From NCBI RefSeq assembly GCF_900070365.1, contig NZ_LN850107.1, forward strand, positions 5,270,001-5,334,000: DNA of 64,000 nt. Direction: 5' to 3'. The translations under genes were made by a program, and so were the position numbers. Shown here piece after piece: positions 38,717-48,455 of the stretch. Below the pieces are notes generated by a model that worked only from the letters and a program-made list of their open reading frames with translations, ran no database searches and was not told the origin of the DNA. How positions within the stretch are numbered: position 1 is the stretch's first letter; each line of letters begins with the position of its first letter. This DNA comes from Alloactinosynnema sp. L-07 (lineage in GTDB: Bacteria; Actinomycetota; Actinomycetes; Mycobacteriales; Pseudonocardiaceae).

Positions 38717-39472
38717 TTACCGGACGGTTGAGAGCCAGGTTCGATAGGCCAGCCACGCGTCGCGAATCGGGGCTGCGTTCCGTTCCGCGACGGCCGCTCG
38801 AATCTCGGCATACGCACGGACGCCTGCACGCGGGGCATCCCGCCACGCCGGTATGTGCTGCGCCCATTCCTCAGCTTCAGCCGGATCGTGACCCGATTGG
38901 ATCAGGCGCACGACCAGCGTGACCGTGTCTAGCCATGGTGCTCCGACGCTCGGCCATCCCCAGTCCACCACCCACGTCTGATCACTCGCCACGAGGAAGT
39001 TCTCCGGGGTGAGGTCCGTGTGTACGAGGAAGTCGCCGCGCAGCAAGGCCAGTGACTCCGGGGTCGCGAACCGAGCCCACCTGTTTTCCACCGGGAGCAC
39101 CGGCAGGTCAGGACACCGAACAAGCGAGATCCGATGCGCCGCGTCGGCAACCCGCCCAAGATCGGATGAACTCGGCGCGAGACTGACATGCCGTCCGTCG
39201 ACGTGCTCGAACGCGAGGATGAACCAGGATTCGATGGTCTCCTGCCAGAGCATCCGGGGCGCGATCACGGGCAAGTAAGGCTGGACTCGACCTTCGATCA
39301 TGGCCCGCTCGCCCCGCGCACCCTTGACGAACACGCGCCCAGACCGGGTGGTCAGGGCCAAAGCGATCTCCGCGGCCCCACCAGACACCGGGGCCGAGGA
39401 GACCACTCCACCTGTCCTGCGGTCGATCACATCACGAACCGCGGGCGGCAGTTGATTCCACGTGACTCGCAC
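38717..39472 (-). CDS. Aminoglycoside phosphotransferase-like kinase
   Basis: 251 residues, start at 39472. Small protein-kinase-like fold of the APH family: phosphate transfer loop FLVHTDLTPENFLV (about 148-161; catalytic Asp and Asn) and metal-binding TWVVDWGWPSVG (about 167). VFVKGARG (about 48) supplies the ATP-contact Lys. Such stand-alone short members usually phosphorylate unknown small molecules, so antibiotic resistance should not be assumed. It is followed on the same strand by a GRDP-like gene and an XRE regulator, a set common in Streptomyces-type genomes. Confidence 0.75.
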   Translation of the reverse strand: MRVTWNQLPPAVRDVIDRRTGGVVSSAPVSGGAAEIALALTTRSGRVFVKGARGERAMIEGRVQPYLPVIAPRMLWQETIESWFILAFEHVDGRHVSLAPSSSDLGRVADAAHRISLVRCPDLPVLPVENRWARFATPESLALLRGDFLVHTDLTPENFLVASDQTWVVDWGWPSVGAPWLDTVTLVVRLIQSGHDPAEAEEWAQHIPAWRDAPRAGVRAYAEIRAAVAERNAAPIRDAWLAYRTWLSTVR

Positions 39473-39481
39473 GAAATGAGC

Positions 39482-39988
39482 CTAGGGACTGTCATAGCAA
39501 CCCGCGTGACACTGGTTGCAGTCCGCGGCATCGACTCTCCACAGTTCCTCATCGACCCGGTATCCGGTCGCGCGCAGAGCGACCATCGTCCGCTCCAACG
39601 CCTCACCCGTCCGGATGTCGTCGGTACGAATCGGGTTGTGGTGAACGAACCGGCCTGCGACAGCTTCACAGAAGCACGCGTACTCGTAGGTGTGCAGGAC
39701 GAACGTGTGCCATCCACCGTCCACGGCTTTGGACGGCGACAGCAGGACATCGGGGTTGTCCGCGCATGCCTTCAGGAAGACAAGGGTTTGTTCGAGCACC
39801 CTCGTCGCCAGGTCGGCCGACAACAGCTCATCCTCGGTGATCCGGGAGACAAGCCGATCGAACAGTGCCCCATCGATCAACTGGCGAGGTTCGGCGGTGG
39901 CGAGCACGGCGGCCATGGTCATCACACCCGGTCCGCGACGAACAGCCGCCAAATCTTCCACCCAAACACTTGTCTGCACCGCTCCCAT
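39482..39988 (-). CDS. Glycine-rich-domain (GRDP)-like protein
   Basis: 168 residues from ATG 39988, which has GGGAGG six bases ahead; the longer frame to 40006 lacks one. It has the GRDP-type core VDGGWHTFVLHTYEYACFCEAVAG (about 90-113) with conserved Trp-His and FVHHNP (about 117). The C-terminus ends in a small Cys cluster (DCNQCHAGCYD), a possible metal site. Function unknown. It lies between a kinase-like gene and an XRE regulator, which may form one unit. Confidence 0.6.
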   Translation of the reverse strand: MGAVQTSVWVEDLAAVRRGPGVMTMAAVLATAEPRQLIDGALFDRLVSRITEDELLSADLATRVLEQTLVFLKACADNPDVLLSPSKAVDGGWHTFVLHTYEYACFCEAVAGRFVHHNPIRTDDIRTGEALERTMVALRATGYRVDEELWRVDAADCNQCHAGCYDSP

Positions 39989-40093
39989 GGTCGACCTCCC
40001 ACTCAATCCATTGTCGAACGGATGGATCCGCTCTGACCATGAAAATTACGAAGAGAGGCTCCGCGAGCCCAGAGCCGCCGCAGGGGCCATCCG

Positions 40094-41042
40094 CTATGCG
40101 GCCCGAATCTCGTCCATCAGCATTCGCAGGGTCAGACTGTGTCGTTCAGGGGGCAACGCGGCAAGAGCGGCCTCACCGTGCTCAACCCCGCCGTCGCGGT
40201 CCCCCGCACGCACCATCATCACTCCCAGTCTTGTCGAAGACCCTGCGCCCTTCGGCGAGCAATTCCCGCGCCGCGCCGAAATCCCCACGAAGGGCAGCGG
40301 CATGTGCCTTTCCCATGACGGCGTTCAGCAGCCCGATTGACGGCTTGTCGCTGATCTGGAGCGCCTGTTCGGCGAACATGTCGGCGATCCCGAGCGACGC
40401 TCCTTCATAACCCAACGCGATTGCGGCCCTGCCGCGAACCCACACCCTGGTATCGATGTTCTCGGAGCGGTCCGCTGCGATTACAGCGTTCCGATACCAG
40501 GTGACCGCCTTTGAGCCGTCCGCGCCGGGGAATGTCTTCGCGAAGAGAGTCATCAGCTTGGCGACGATCTCCCACATCCGAGATGAATCCAATTGCTGCT
40601 GTGCGACCACGAGGTCGCCCGCTAGCCTGCGCTGTATCTCCGCTGCGCCTTCGGTCATATAGTCGGTGCCGTAGGTCGCCAATCGGTCTCGCCATGCCTC
40701 GATGTCCGGGCCGCCACCTCTGAGCGCCGCATCGAATCCGTGAGCTATGAGATCGGACGCGATGACAGGAGCTATCGCCGTGGCGGCTAATGAGCTGATG
40801 AAAGCACGGCGATCCACTTTCGCTCCCTCCAGCACCTGACGGGGCACTTCGAGGACCGCCGCCAACTGTGCCAACCAATACGGCCCGGGAGTTCGTTTCC
40901 CCCGCTCCCACCGGGACACGTCCTCCCTGGTCGCGGTCGCGTGTCCAGAGGCTTCGCACAACTCGTCAGCCAGTCGCGCCTGCGACCACCCCAAGGACGT
41001 TCGCAGCTCACGGACCAGCGCTCCGACGGCGTTTGAACTCAC
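40094..41042 (-). pseudogene. XRE regulator with damaged C-terminus
   Basis: GTG 41042. The first frame (to 40182, 286 residues) holds an N-terminal helix-turn-helix (about 10-65; LGWSQARLADEL, ATREDVSRWERG), the KVDRRAFISS motif near 75 and TPR-like helices to about 275. It then runs into FDKTGSDDGA and out-of-frame residues. Another frame (40094-40303) continues with a credible tail: MMVRAGDRDGGVEHGEAAL and LPPERHSLTLRMLMDEIRA, matching what such regulators usually end with. So a frameshift, perhaps with a deletion of some tens of residues, has hit the end. The N-terminal two thirds could still be made. Confidence 0.6.
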
Positions 41043-41108
41043 CTATCCATCTTGGCGGTCACGGTGCCAGTTCGGGAGCCGATCCGTAGGGGCCAATCCC
41101 GGGGCCAT

Positions 41109-42410
41109 TCACCGGACCGTCGGGGCGATGCGGGTGGCCGCGGTGATCACGCGGTCGAAAGCGTCGCCATCCTTGGGGTCGTAGAGGCCTGCGAGGAGCT
41201 TGAGGACGAGCTTCATCATCGTCTTGCGAGGTAGGCCGTACTTGGTGGCCGCACGCATCACCGCGGGGTTGCCGATGAGCTTGGAGAAGATGTTGCCCAG
41301 CCGGTAGTAGCTGCCCAGCGCCTCCCGCAGCGCGACCGGGTAGCCGTGCAGGGCCTTCTCCCGCGCGGGTCCCTCGGCGCGGGCCATGGCCTGCACGACG
41401 CACTCGGCGGCGAGCCTGGCCGACTCCATCGCGTAGCCGATGCCTTCGCCGTTGAACGGGTTGACCAGCCCGCCCGCGTCGCCGACGAGCAGCAGGCCGG
41501 GGCGGTAGTGCGGGGTGCGGTTGAAGCCCATCGGCAGCGCGGCGCCGCCGACCTTGCCGATGGCGTTGTGTTCGCGGAAGCCCCACTCCTCGGGGGTGCC
41601 GTCCAACCAGGACCGCATGAGCTTGCGGTAGTCGGTGCTGCCGAACGCCTTCGACGTCGACAGGATGCCCAGGCCGACGTTGACCGTGCCGTCGCCCATG
41701 CCGAAGATCCAGCCGTAGCCGGGCAGCAGCACGGGGTTGGCGGGGTCGGACCTGTCCCACAGCTCCAGGTGGGACTCCAGGTAGTCGTCCTTGCTGCGCG
41801 GGCTGGCGTAGTAGCGGCGGACGGCGACGCCCATCGGCCTGCTGTCGATCTTCTCCAGCCCGACCGACAGCGCCAGCCGCGCGGAGACGCCGTCGCAGGC
41901 CAGCACGATCGGGGCGCGGTAGGTGACCGGGGTCTTCTCCTTGCCCACCTTCGCCTCGACGCCGACCACCCGGCCGGTGCGCTCGTCGGTGACCGCGCCG
42001 GTGACCGTGGTCTCCTCGGTGAGCCGAGCACCCGCGCGCTGGGCGGTGCGGGCGAGCATCTCGTCGAAGTCCTGGCGGGGCCGGACCACGCCGTAAGGCG
42101 GGAACGACGCCAGGTCGGGCCAGTCGAGTTCGAGGGTGACCCCACCGCCGACGACGCGCAGGCCCTTGTTGTGCAGCCAGCCCGCCTCTTCGCGGGTGTC
42201 GATCCCCAGATCGATGAGCTGCTTGACCCCACGCGGGGTGAGCCCGTCGCCGCAGACCTTCTCGCGCGGGAAGGTGCCCTTCTCCAGGAGCAGCACGTCA
42301 AGCCCGGCCCTGGCCAGGTAGGTCGCCGCGGTGGATCCGGCGGGCCCGGCGCCCACCACGATGACCTCGGCGTCCTCGCCCGCCCGGCGGCGGCTGATCG
42401 AAGTGCTCAT
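41109..42410 (-). CDS. menJ: Menaquinone/geranylgeranyl reductase (MenJ type)
   Basis: 433 residues, ATG 42410 (MSTSISRRRAGEDAE) with AAGGAG four bases away. FAD-dependent reductase: GxGxxG dinucleotide site VIVVGAGPAGSTAATYL (about 17-33), EKGTFPREKVCGDGLTPRG (about 44-62) and VGDAGGLVNPFNGEGIGYAMES (about 310-331). The M. tuberculosis MenJ reduces one double bond of the menaquinone side chain. That function fits the men genes around it, but archaeal-type lipid or chlorophyll geranylgeranyl reduction is the same family. A Rex-type site overlaps its promoter region. Confidence 0.85.
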   Translation of the reverse strand: MSTSISRRRAGEDAEVIVVGAGPAGSTAATYLARAGLDVLLLEKGTFPREKVCGDGLTPRGVKQLIDLGIDTREEAGWLHNKGLRVVGGGVTLELDWPDLASFPPYGVVRPRQDFDEMLARTAQRAGARLTEETTVTGAVTDERTGRVVGVEAKVGKEKTPVTYRAPIVLACDGVSARLALSVGLEKIDSRPMGVAVRRYYASPRSKDDYLESHLELWDRSDPANPVLLPGYGWIFGMGDGTVNVGLGILSTSKAFGSTDYRKLMRSWLDGTPEEWGFREHNAIGKVGGAALPMGFNRTPHYRPGLLLVGDAGGLVNPFNGEGIGYAMESARLAAECVVQAMARAEGPAREKALHGYPVALREALGSYYRLGNIFSKLIGNPAVMRAATKYGLPRKTMMKLVLKLLAGLYDPKDGDAFDRVITAATRIAPTVR

Positions 42411-42418
42411 CGCGCTCC

Positions 42419-42436
42419 TTGTGAAAGCCTTCACGT
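42419..42436. promoter_or_regulatory. Rex-type operator upstream of menJ
   Basis: TTGTGAA-AGCC-TTCACGT: arms GTGAA/TTCAC match the Rex consensus perfectly over five bases, with one half-site ending CGT. It lies eight bases ahead of the menJ ATG and next to its ribosome site, so repressor bound there would block initiation. Confidence 0.7.
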
Positions 42437-42525
42437 TCTTGCCCCCGAGTCTAGAGGGGTGAAACGGAACACCCGCCGTGTCCGATATCTCGCGGACTCA
42501 CCGGTCCGTCTCCTGGGGGAGAAAC

Positions 42526-43257
42526 ATGTCTGTGCCCGCCATGCCCTACGACCCGCCTATCCGCCGCATCACGCTGCTGCCGATACGCGCGTGGAGCGTC
42601 GTCTCGGCGGTCCTTGTCGCGGCCACGACAGTGATGGCGCTGATCGTCGCCTGGGCGACGTGGGACTCGTATTTCCTGGCCCAGCGCTTCCTGTGGAACG
42701 ACCCAGGGGTGAGCGCGTTCGACCTGTATGCCGCCGACGACCGCATCGTCCGGCTCACCCTGATCTACCTGTTCGCCCTCGCGATCTCGGGCGTCATCTT
42801 CATCACCTGGCTCTACCGCGCCCGCAAGAACTCGGAGATCCTCTGTGACGCCGAGCACCGCCGCTCCCGCCGCTGGCTGATCGGCGCGTGGTTCGTCCCG
42901 ATCGTGAACCTGTGGTTCCCGTTCCAGGTCGTGTCCGACATCTGGAAGGCCAGCAACCCGGATACCCGGCGGCGACTGGTGGACTTGCGGTCGGACGGTC
43001 TCGACGAGCTGAAGTTCGTCCCCGGCAGCGGACTGGTCGCCCTGTGGTGGGGCTGTATGGCGACCGGCCTCGCGATCGACCGGTTCGTGGCACCCCAGCT
43101 GCTCGACGCGGAAAACCCGACGATCGAGCAGTTCCAGGCCTTGGCGGTGGCGGAGACCATCTCGTTGACCCTGATGGCGGCGGCCGGGGTCCTGGTGATC
43201 CTGGTCATGCGCCAGATCGTCCAATGGCAGGAACTCGCCCGCGTACCCGCGTCGTAA
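42526..43257 (+). CDS. DUF4328 membrane protein A
   Basis: 243 residues, ATG 42526 after GGGGGAG. Four transmembrane helices at about 20-42, 75-100, 165-190 (weak) and 205-230. Signature loop ARKNSEILCD (about 103) then RRSRRWLIGAWFVPIVNLWFPFQVVSDIWKAS (about 117-148), typical of DUF4328 proteins. Function unknown. A second, distinct DUF4328 gene follows 60 bases later. Confidence 0.75.
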   Translation: MSVPAMPYDPPIRRITLLPIRAWSVVSAVLVAATTVMALIVAWATWDSYFLAQRFLWNDPGVSAFDLYAADDRIVRLTLIYLFALAISGVIFITWLYRARKNSEILCDAEHRRSRRWLIGAWFVPIVNLWFPFQVVSDIWKASNPDTRRRLVDLRSDGLDELKFVPGSGLVALWWGCMATGLAIDRFVAPQLLDAENPTIEQFQALAVAETISLTLMAAAGVLVILVMRQIVQWQELARVPAS

Positions 43258-43316
43258 CCTGAAACGGGCTCAGCCGAACCAGCGATCACCGGGTGAGCCA
43301 AGGAGGCCCACGAGCG

Positions 43317-44036
43317 ATGACCGATCCCGACGACGACACCCCCGCCTACGGCATCGCCAGAGTGCTGCCCGACGAGCGGCCGCTCATCCGGCCCGCGCGA
43401 GCCGCGCGGTTCGTCGCCTCGTTGTTGATCCTGATCACCGCGGCCGTCGCCGGGTTGGCGTTCTGGCAGGCGTGGCGCTCGTATTTCCTGGTCCGTGACG
43501 CCCTGTCGGCGATTCCGACGGTCACCGCGGAGCAGCTCGACACCGCTGAGCGCAACGCCGAATACCTGTCATGGGGATGGTTGGCGGGGTTGACGCTGTC
43601 CGGGATCGCGTTCATCGCGTGGCTGTGGCGGGCCCGGGTGAACTCGGCGCGGATGTGTGACGCGCCGCAGCGGTTGCGGATTCGGTGGGCGGTGTTCGGG
43701 TGGTTCGTGCCGGTGGCGAACCTGTGGTGGCCGCAGATGGTGGTGGGTGACGTGTGGCGGGCCAGCAGGCCGGACGTGCCCGCCCGCGGCGCCGACCTGC
43801 GGGACGTGCCGCCGAGCAAGACGGTCAGTGTGTGGTGGGGTCTGTTCCTCGCGATGAACGCCGTCGACCTCTACGCGGTGAACTTCCTCGCCGACGAGAG
43901 CACCGAGAAGGCGTTCGAGCAGGTGCTCATCGCCAACGCGGTGAGCGGTGGGCTGGCGGGCCTGGCGGCCGTGTTCGCGCTGGCGATCATGTGGCGGATC
44001 GATCGCTGGCAGACGAACCAGGTCGCGGTCCGCTAA
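43317..44036 (+). CDS. DUF4328 membrane protein B
   Basis: 239 residues, ATG 43317 with AAGGAGG shortly before. Same architecture as the preceding gene: [15 protein letters not shown] (about 108), [32 protein letters not shown] (about 125-156), four helices. The two are paralogues that diverged long ago. Its TAA shares the 4-base CTAA with the TAG of convergent menG (44033-44036). Confidence 0.75.
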   Translation: MTDPDDDTPAYGIARVLPDERPLIRPARAARFVASLLILITAAVAGLAFWQAWRSYFLVRDALSAIPTVTAEQLDTAERNAEYLSWGWLAGLTLSGIAFIAWLWRARVNSARMCDAPQRLRIRWAVFGWFVPVANLWWPQMVVGDVWRASRPDVPARGADLRDVPPSKTVSVWWGLFLAMNAVDLYAVNFLADESTEKAFEQVLIANAVSGGLAGLAAVFALAIMWRIDRWQTNQVAVR

Positions 44037-44719
44037 TTCTTTACCGCTCGGTGGAGGGCCACGACGCCGAAGGTGAGGTTGAGCCACTCGACCTCGCCCC
44101 AGCCCGCGGCGGCGATCATCTCGGCGACGGTGCGCTGGTCGTGCCAGTCGCGCATCGACTCGGCCAGGTAGCGGTAGGCCTCGGCGTTCGACGAGAACGG
44201 CCGGGTCACCAAGGGCAGGCCGCGCAGCACCGTGTTGTGGTACAGCCAGCGCAGCGGGCGCCACGGTGGCTGGGCGACCTCGCAGATCACCAGGCGGCCG
44301 CCCGGCCTGGTCACCCGGGCCATCTCCTTGAGCGCGGCCACCGTGTCGTTCATGTTGCGCAGGCCGAAGGACACGGTCACCGCGTCGAACGAGCCGGTGG
44401 CGAACGGCAGGTGAAAGGCGTCGGCGGCGACCTTGGGCACCGGGCGCCGCTTGCCGCCGCGCAGCATCTCCTGGGAGAAGTCGGCGGCGACGCACCACGC
44501 GCCGGAGCGGGCGTACTCGACGGTGGACACCGCGGTCCCGGCGGCGAGGTCGAGGACCTTCTCCCCCGGCACCGCGTCGAGGACCCTGCGGGTCTGTTCG
44601 CGCCATCGCCGGTCGAAGCCGAGGGTCATGACCGAGTTGGTCCGGTCATATCCCTTGGCGACCCCGTCGAACATCTCGGCGATGTCGTGCGGATCCTTGT
44701 CCAAACCGGCGCGAGCCAT
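44033..44719 (-). CDS. menG: Demethylmenaquinone methyltransferase
   Basis: 228 residues, ATG 44719. UbiE/MenG family SAM enzyme: the C-terminal methylation of demethylmenaquinone to menaquinone, at the membrane. Signature [19 protein letters not shown] (about 17-35) and SAM motif [16 protein letters not shown] (about 58-73), then [16 protein letters not shown] (about 118). Length normal. Part of the men set spread across this window. Confidence 0.93.
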   Translation of the reverse strand: MARAGLDKDPHDIAEMFDGVAKGYDRTNSVMTLGFDRRWREQTRRVLDAVPGEKVLDLAAGTAVSTVEYARSGAWCVAADFSQEMLRGGKRRPVPKVAADAFHLPFATGSFDAVTVSFGLRNMNDTVAALKEMARVTRPGGRLVICEVAQPPWRPLRWLYHNTVLRGLPLVTRPFSSNAEAYRYLAESMRDWHDQRTVAEMIAAAGWGEVEWLNLTFGVVALHRAVKN

Positions 44720-44741
44720 GGCCGAAGCGTACGAGAACCCC

Positions 44742-45851
44742 TCAGTTGAGGCTCAGCGCGGTCAGCATTCCCCGCACCGACGTCGGCCAGTCGAACTGCT
44801 CGGCCCGCGCCCGCGCCGCCGCGCGCCGGTCGCGCTCGGGGACCGACAGCAGTCCCTCGACCGCGCCCGCGAAGGCCGGGGCGTGGTCGGACACCGCGGC
44901 GCCGCAGTCCGGCTGGACCAGTTCGCCCAGCGCGGAGGACTGGGAGACCACGACCGGCGTGCCGGAGGCCAGCGCCTCCAGCGCCGCCAGCCCGAATGTC
45001 TCATGTGGACCGGGGGCCAGCGACACGTCGGCGGTGGCCAGCAGGCTGGCCACGTCGGAGCGGTCGGCGACGAAGCCGAGGAAGGTCACCGGCAGCCCCA
45101 CCGCCCGCCGCCGCAGCGCGGACATGCGGGGGCCGTCGCCCGCGACGACCAGCCGGACCCGGTGGCCCGCGCCGTGCAGTTCGGCGAGCGCGTCGACGCT
45201 ACGTTCGACGTGCTTCTCCGGCGAGAGCCGACCGCAGTGCACCAGCAGCGCCTCCGCGCCCTGGGCCAGCGTCGAGCGCAGCGCGCCGTCGTGTCGGGTC
45301 GGGGCGAAGGTGGCCAAGTCGACCCCCAACGGCACCCGGAGCACGTTGGCCGCGCCGATGCGGTCGAACTCGCCGCGCGCGAACGCCGTGGTGCACACCA
45401 CCGTGTCGTAGGAGGCGGCCATCCGGCGGTTGGCGAAGTCGGCGAAGCGGCGAGCCACCGGCGCGGGCAGCAGGAACTGCTCCAGCAGCCGGTCGAGCCG
45501 CTCGTGGGAGATCACCACGCTCGGCACGCCGTTGCTCCACGCCCACGCGCCCATCCCGCGCAGGGTGAGCCGGTCGGAGACCTCCAGCCGGTCTGGCCGC
45601 AGGTGTGGCATCAGGGCCTTCACCCGCACCGGGTCGACGGCGCGGTAGCCGCCGGTGCCGGGGATGCAGGGCGCGGGCAGGGTGATCCGCCGGACCCCGG
45701 AGGGCAACAGTTCGTCGTCGCGCGCACGGCCGGGGACCACAAGGGTGACCTCGTGCCCGGCGGCGACGTACCCCGCGCCCAGGTGGTGCAGCGCGGTGCG
45801 CAGCCCGCCTGAGCGCGGTCCGTAGAAGTTGGCGAGTTGGACGATGCGCAC
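44742..45851 (-). CDS. GT4 family glycosyltransferase, second of pair
   Basis: 369 residues, GTG 45851, overlapping the TAG of the upstream gene (TAGTG), so they are coupled. GT-B fold: N-terminal [18 protein letters not shown] (about 7-24), C-terminal nucleotide-sugar site with [18 protein letters not shown] (about 208-225) and [22 protein letters not shown] (about 286-307; EX7E motif). The acceptor is unknown; with the coupled mgtA-like partner, a two-step mannosylation is possible. Confidence 0.8.
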   Translation of the reverse strand: MRIVQLANFYGPRSGGLRTALHHLGAGYVAAGHEVTLVVPGRARDDELLPSGVRRITLPAPCIPGTGGYRAVDPVRVKALMPHLRPDRLEVSDRLTLRGMGAWAWSNGVPSVVISHERLDRLLEQFLLPAPVARRFADFANRRMAASYDTVVCTTAFARGEFDRIGAANVLRVPLGVDLATFAPTRHDGALRSTLAQGAEALLVHCGRLSPEKHVERSVDALAELHGAGHRVRLVVAGDGPRMSALRRRAVGLPVTFLGFVADRSDVASLLATADVSLAPGPHETFGLAALEALASGTPVVVSQSSALGELVQPDCGAAVSDHAPAFAGAVEGLLSVPERDRRAAARARAEQFDWPTSVRGMLTALSLN

Positions 45852-46972
45852 TAAGCCGCCTTGGGCCGCCGCCGTCTTCCTAGCGCGACCTCGTCGTAGT
45901 GTCCGAGCAGTTCCTCGCAGACCGCACCCCAGGTGCGGCCTTGCACGTCCGCTCGCGCGGCCGCGCCCATCCGGCGACGCAGCAGCGCGTCGGCCATCCG
46001 CTCGACGGTCGGGCGAAGTTCTACCCCGAAGCGGTTCGGGTCGAGCAGGAACCCCGTGCGACCGTGATCGACAAGGTCGCGCGGACCGCCCGCGTCGGGG
46101 GCTAGCACCGGCAGCCCGGAGGCCATCGCCTCCTGGACGGTCTGGCAGAAGGTCTCGTGCGGGCCGGTGTGGACGAACACGTCGAGGCTGGCGTAGGCCG
46201 CGGCCAGCTCGGCACCGCCGCGGAAGCCGAGGAACGCCGCGGTGGGCATCTTCTCGCGCAGGCTCGCCAGGTCAGGACCGTCGCCGACCACGACGACCCG
46301 CACGCCGGGCAGGTCGTTGAGCACCGCGAGGTGCTGCACCTGCTTCTCCGGCGCGAGCCTGCCGACATAGCCGACCAGCAGCTCACCGTTGGGCGCCAAC
46401 TCGGCGCGCAGGGCGCGGTCGACGTGCTCGGGGGCGAACCGCCGGGTGTCGACGCCGCGGCCCCAGCGGTGCACGCGGGGGATGCCGTGCTCGGTCAGGT
46501 CGCGCACAGACGCGCTGGACGGCGCCAGGGTGCGGTCGGAGTTGGCGTGGATGCGGCGGATCCACCGCCACGCCGCCCGCGAGCCCCGGCTCAGGCCGTA
46601 GGACGCGGCGAACCCGGCCACGTCGGTCTGGTAGACCGCCACGGTCGGCACGCCGAGGCGTCTGGCCGCCCAGAGTCCGCCCGCGCCCAAGACGAACGGG
46701 GAGGCGAGGTGGACCACGTCCGGGTCGAACTCGGCCAGGTCCGTCAGGATCTTCGGCGTCGGCACCCCGATCGGCAGGGAGGTGATGACCGGTAGGTCCA
46801 CCGCTCTGACCCTGCGCACACTCGCGTGCAGGTAGTGGTCCGGCCCGGCGCCGGGCGCGACGACCATCGCCTGGTGGCCACGCTGGTGGAGGTGCTCGAC
46901 TACCCGCAGGACGGAGTTGGTGACACCGTTGACCTGCGGCAAAAAGCTCTCGGTCACGATCGCTACGCGCAC
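45851..46972 (-). CDS. mgtA: GDP-mannose-dependent alpha-mannosyltransferase (MgtA type)
   Basis: 373 residues, GTG 46972. GT4 enzyme with [20 protein letters not shown] (about 9-28), [17 protein letters not shown] (about 200-216) and [30 protein letters not shown] (about 275-304; EX7E). The N-terminus closely resembles mycobacterial MgtA, which transfers mannose from GDP-mannose onto glycolipids of lipomannan type; M. tuberculosis mgtA also lies next to menG. The exact acceptor here is inferred. Confidence 0.82.
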   Translation of the reverse strand: MRVAIVTESFLPQVNGVTNSVLRVVEHLHQRGHQAMVVAPGAGPDHYLHASVRRVRAVDLPVITSLPIGVPTPKILTDLAEFDPDVVHLASPFVLGAGGLWAARRLGVPTVAVYQTDVAGFAASYGLSRGSRAAWRWIRRIHANSDRTLAPSSASVRDLTEHGIPRVHRWGRGVDTRRFAPEHVDRALRAELAPNGELLVGYVGRLAPEKQVQHLAVLNDLPGVRVVVVGDGPDLASLREKMPTAAFLGFRGGAELAAAYASLDVFVHTGPHETFCQTVQEAMASGLPVLAPDAGGPRDLVDHGRTGFLLDPNRFGVELRPTVERMADALLRRRMGAAARADVQGRTWGAVCEELLGHYDEVALGRRRRPKAA

Positions 46973-47149
46973 GGGTGGAAACGTCGCACCCGGCCTTTAC
47001 CCTGAAGTAGTAGGTCGTGTGACCGTCTGGCGAACTACACCGGAACAAGAGGGGGGTACCGCCGAGGCGACCAACCTTGGTCTCATCCTCGTCAAGAGGA
47101 CATCTCGGCGTCGTGTCGCGGACACCCGGGGTGGTCACTCTAGGTTGGC

Positions 47150-47983
47150 ATGACGCTCTTGTCCTCTCGTCCCCGCAAGCCGGTCAATCCCGGCTTGCTG
47201 TCCCGAGCCCTTGAGGTGGCGGGACGCCTCGCGAACGACGCCACGGATGTCATCACCGCGACAGCCGGACGTGGGGCGAGGCCCGGGGTGAAGGACTCGC
47301 CGTTCGACTGGGTGACCGACACCGACCGCACCCTGGAACGCCACACCCGCCGGGTGCTGACCGCCGAGTTCCCCGGCATCCCCGTGATCGGCGAGGAGTT
47401 CGGCGCCGACGTCGGCGCCGACGAGGCCGAGTACCGATGGGTGGTCGACCCGGTCGACGGGACGGCCAACTACGTCGCCGGGGTCCCCTGGTGCGCCTAC
47501 AGCCTGGCCTTGGTCGACGCCGAGGGCCCGGTCGTCGGAGTCGTGGCCGACCCCTACCGCGGCCAGATCTACGCCGCGGCGCGCGGCCGGGGCGCGCGGG
47601 CGAACGGGGTGCGGGTGTCGCTGACCGACCGGACTTCCACGGCGGGGGCGATCGTCTGCACGGAGTTGGCCCGCAACGGTCCGTGGCCCGGGATGGGCGG
47701 CTTCATCGAACGGGCGGCGCTGGCGCACGCGGGGGTCCGGGTGCTGGGTTCGGCGGCGCTGGCGATCGCCCAGGTGGCACTGGGCCACGCGGCGGCGGCG
47801 GTGCTGCACAGCTACCACGAGTGGGACGTGGCGGGCTCGGTCGCGCTGGCCATCGAGTCGGGGGCGGCGGTGCTGGACCGGCATGGGGAGGATGACCCGC
47901 TCCCGGTGGACGGCCTGCTGGTGGCGGCTCCGGGGGTGGCCGACCAGGTCCTCGGCTGGTGGCAGGAGACGGCGATCGGCTGA
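47150..47983 (+). CDS. Inositol monophosphatase family protein
   Basis: 277 residues, ATG 47150, divergent from the mgtA-like gene. Magnesium-dependent phosphatase: GEEFGAD (about 83), DPVDGTANYVAG (about 102) and HEWDVAGSVAL (about 222) are the three metal and substrate motifs. Family members act on inositol-1-phosphate, but also on histidinol phosphate, fructose-1,6-bisphosphate or 3'-phosphoadenosine phosphate. The neighbouring glycosyltransferases make an inositol phosphate role plausible, not proved. Confidence 0.85.
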   Translation: MTLLSSRPRKPVNPGLLSRALEVAGRLANDATDVITATAGRGARPGVKDSPFDWVTDTDRTLERHTRRVLTAEFPGIPVIGEEFGADVGADEAEYRWVVDPVDGTANYVAGVPWCAYSLALVDAEGPVVGVVADPYRGQIYAAARGRGARANGVRVSLTDRTSTAGAIVCTELARNGPWPGMGGFIERAALAHAGVRVLGSAALAIAQVALGHAAAAVLHSYHEWDVAGSVALAIESGAAVLDRHGEDDPLPVDGLLVAAPGVADQVLGWWQETAIG

Positions 47984-48125
47984 GGTAACAGCCGCGCTGT
48001 GGACGTCGACGGCGAGCCCATGGAGCAAGTCGGACCCACCCTGAACGAGGCTCGGGGGCTTGTCGAGTTCGAGAACGACCCCCGCGCCGTTCCGCAGGCG
48101 CCAGGAGTTCGAGCGCCAAGAGCAC

Positions 48126-48404
48126 GTGACGGTCTACTCGGCGGGCGGTCTCGGCGGCTTGGCGATCTTCGCCCTGGTCTGTGCGGCCTGGCTGGGCCGG
48201 GCGTACATTGGGTTCAGCATCGCGAGGCAGGACGTGGACCGGTATGTCGACGAGCACGCCCGCGGCTGGGGCGATCTATTCCCAGCCAAGGCGACCAGGC
48301 CTGCCGAGCTGAAAGCGCCGGATCGGCCGCGTTCGTTCTTCCTCGCGGCGACGGTGCTGTTGGCTGCTGACGCGGTCGTTCTCGGGGTCGCGGCATGGCT
48401 CTAG
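48126..48404 (+). CDS. Small membrane protein
   Basis: 92 residues from GTG 48126 (VTVYSAGGLGG); a TTG at 48060 would add 22 polar residues. Two transmembrane helices at about 7-28 and 70-91 flank a 45-residue loop (RQDVDRYVDEHARGWGDLFPAK). I do not recognise a family. It is near the start of the palindrome at 48456. Confidence 0.5.
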   Translation: MTVYSAGGLGGLAIFALVCAAWLGRAYIGFSIARQDVDRYVDEHARGWGDLFPAKATRPAELKAPDRPRSFFLAATVLLAADAVVLGVAAWL

Positions 48405-48455
48405 GCGGTGCCGATTTGCGCGTGATCGACAGAACGGCCTGCTTGGGGTGGGGCG

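Noticed and set aside
38717..39472. Antibiotic resistance gene
   Set aside because: The kinase fold is APH-like, but the short single-domain form and neighbours give no sign of drug specificity.
40182..40303. Programmed frameshift in the XRE gene
   Set aside because: No slippery heptamer at the junction. Loss of residues compared with the usual length fits damage better.
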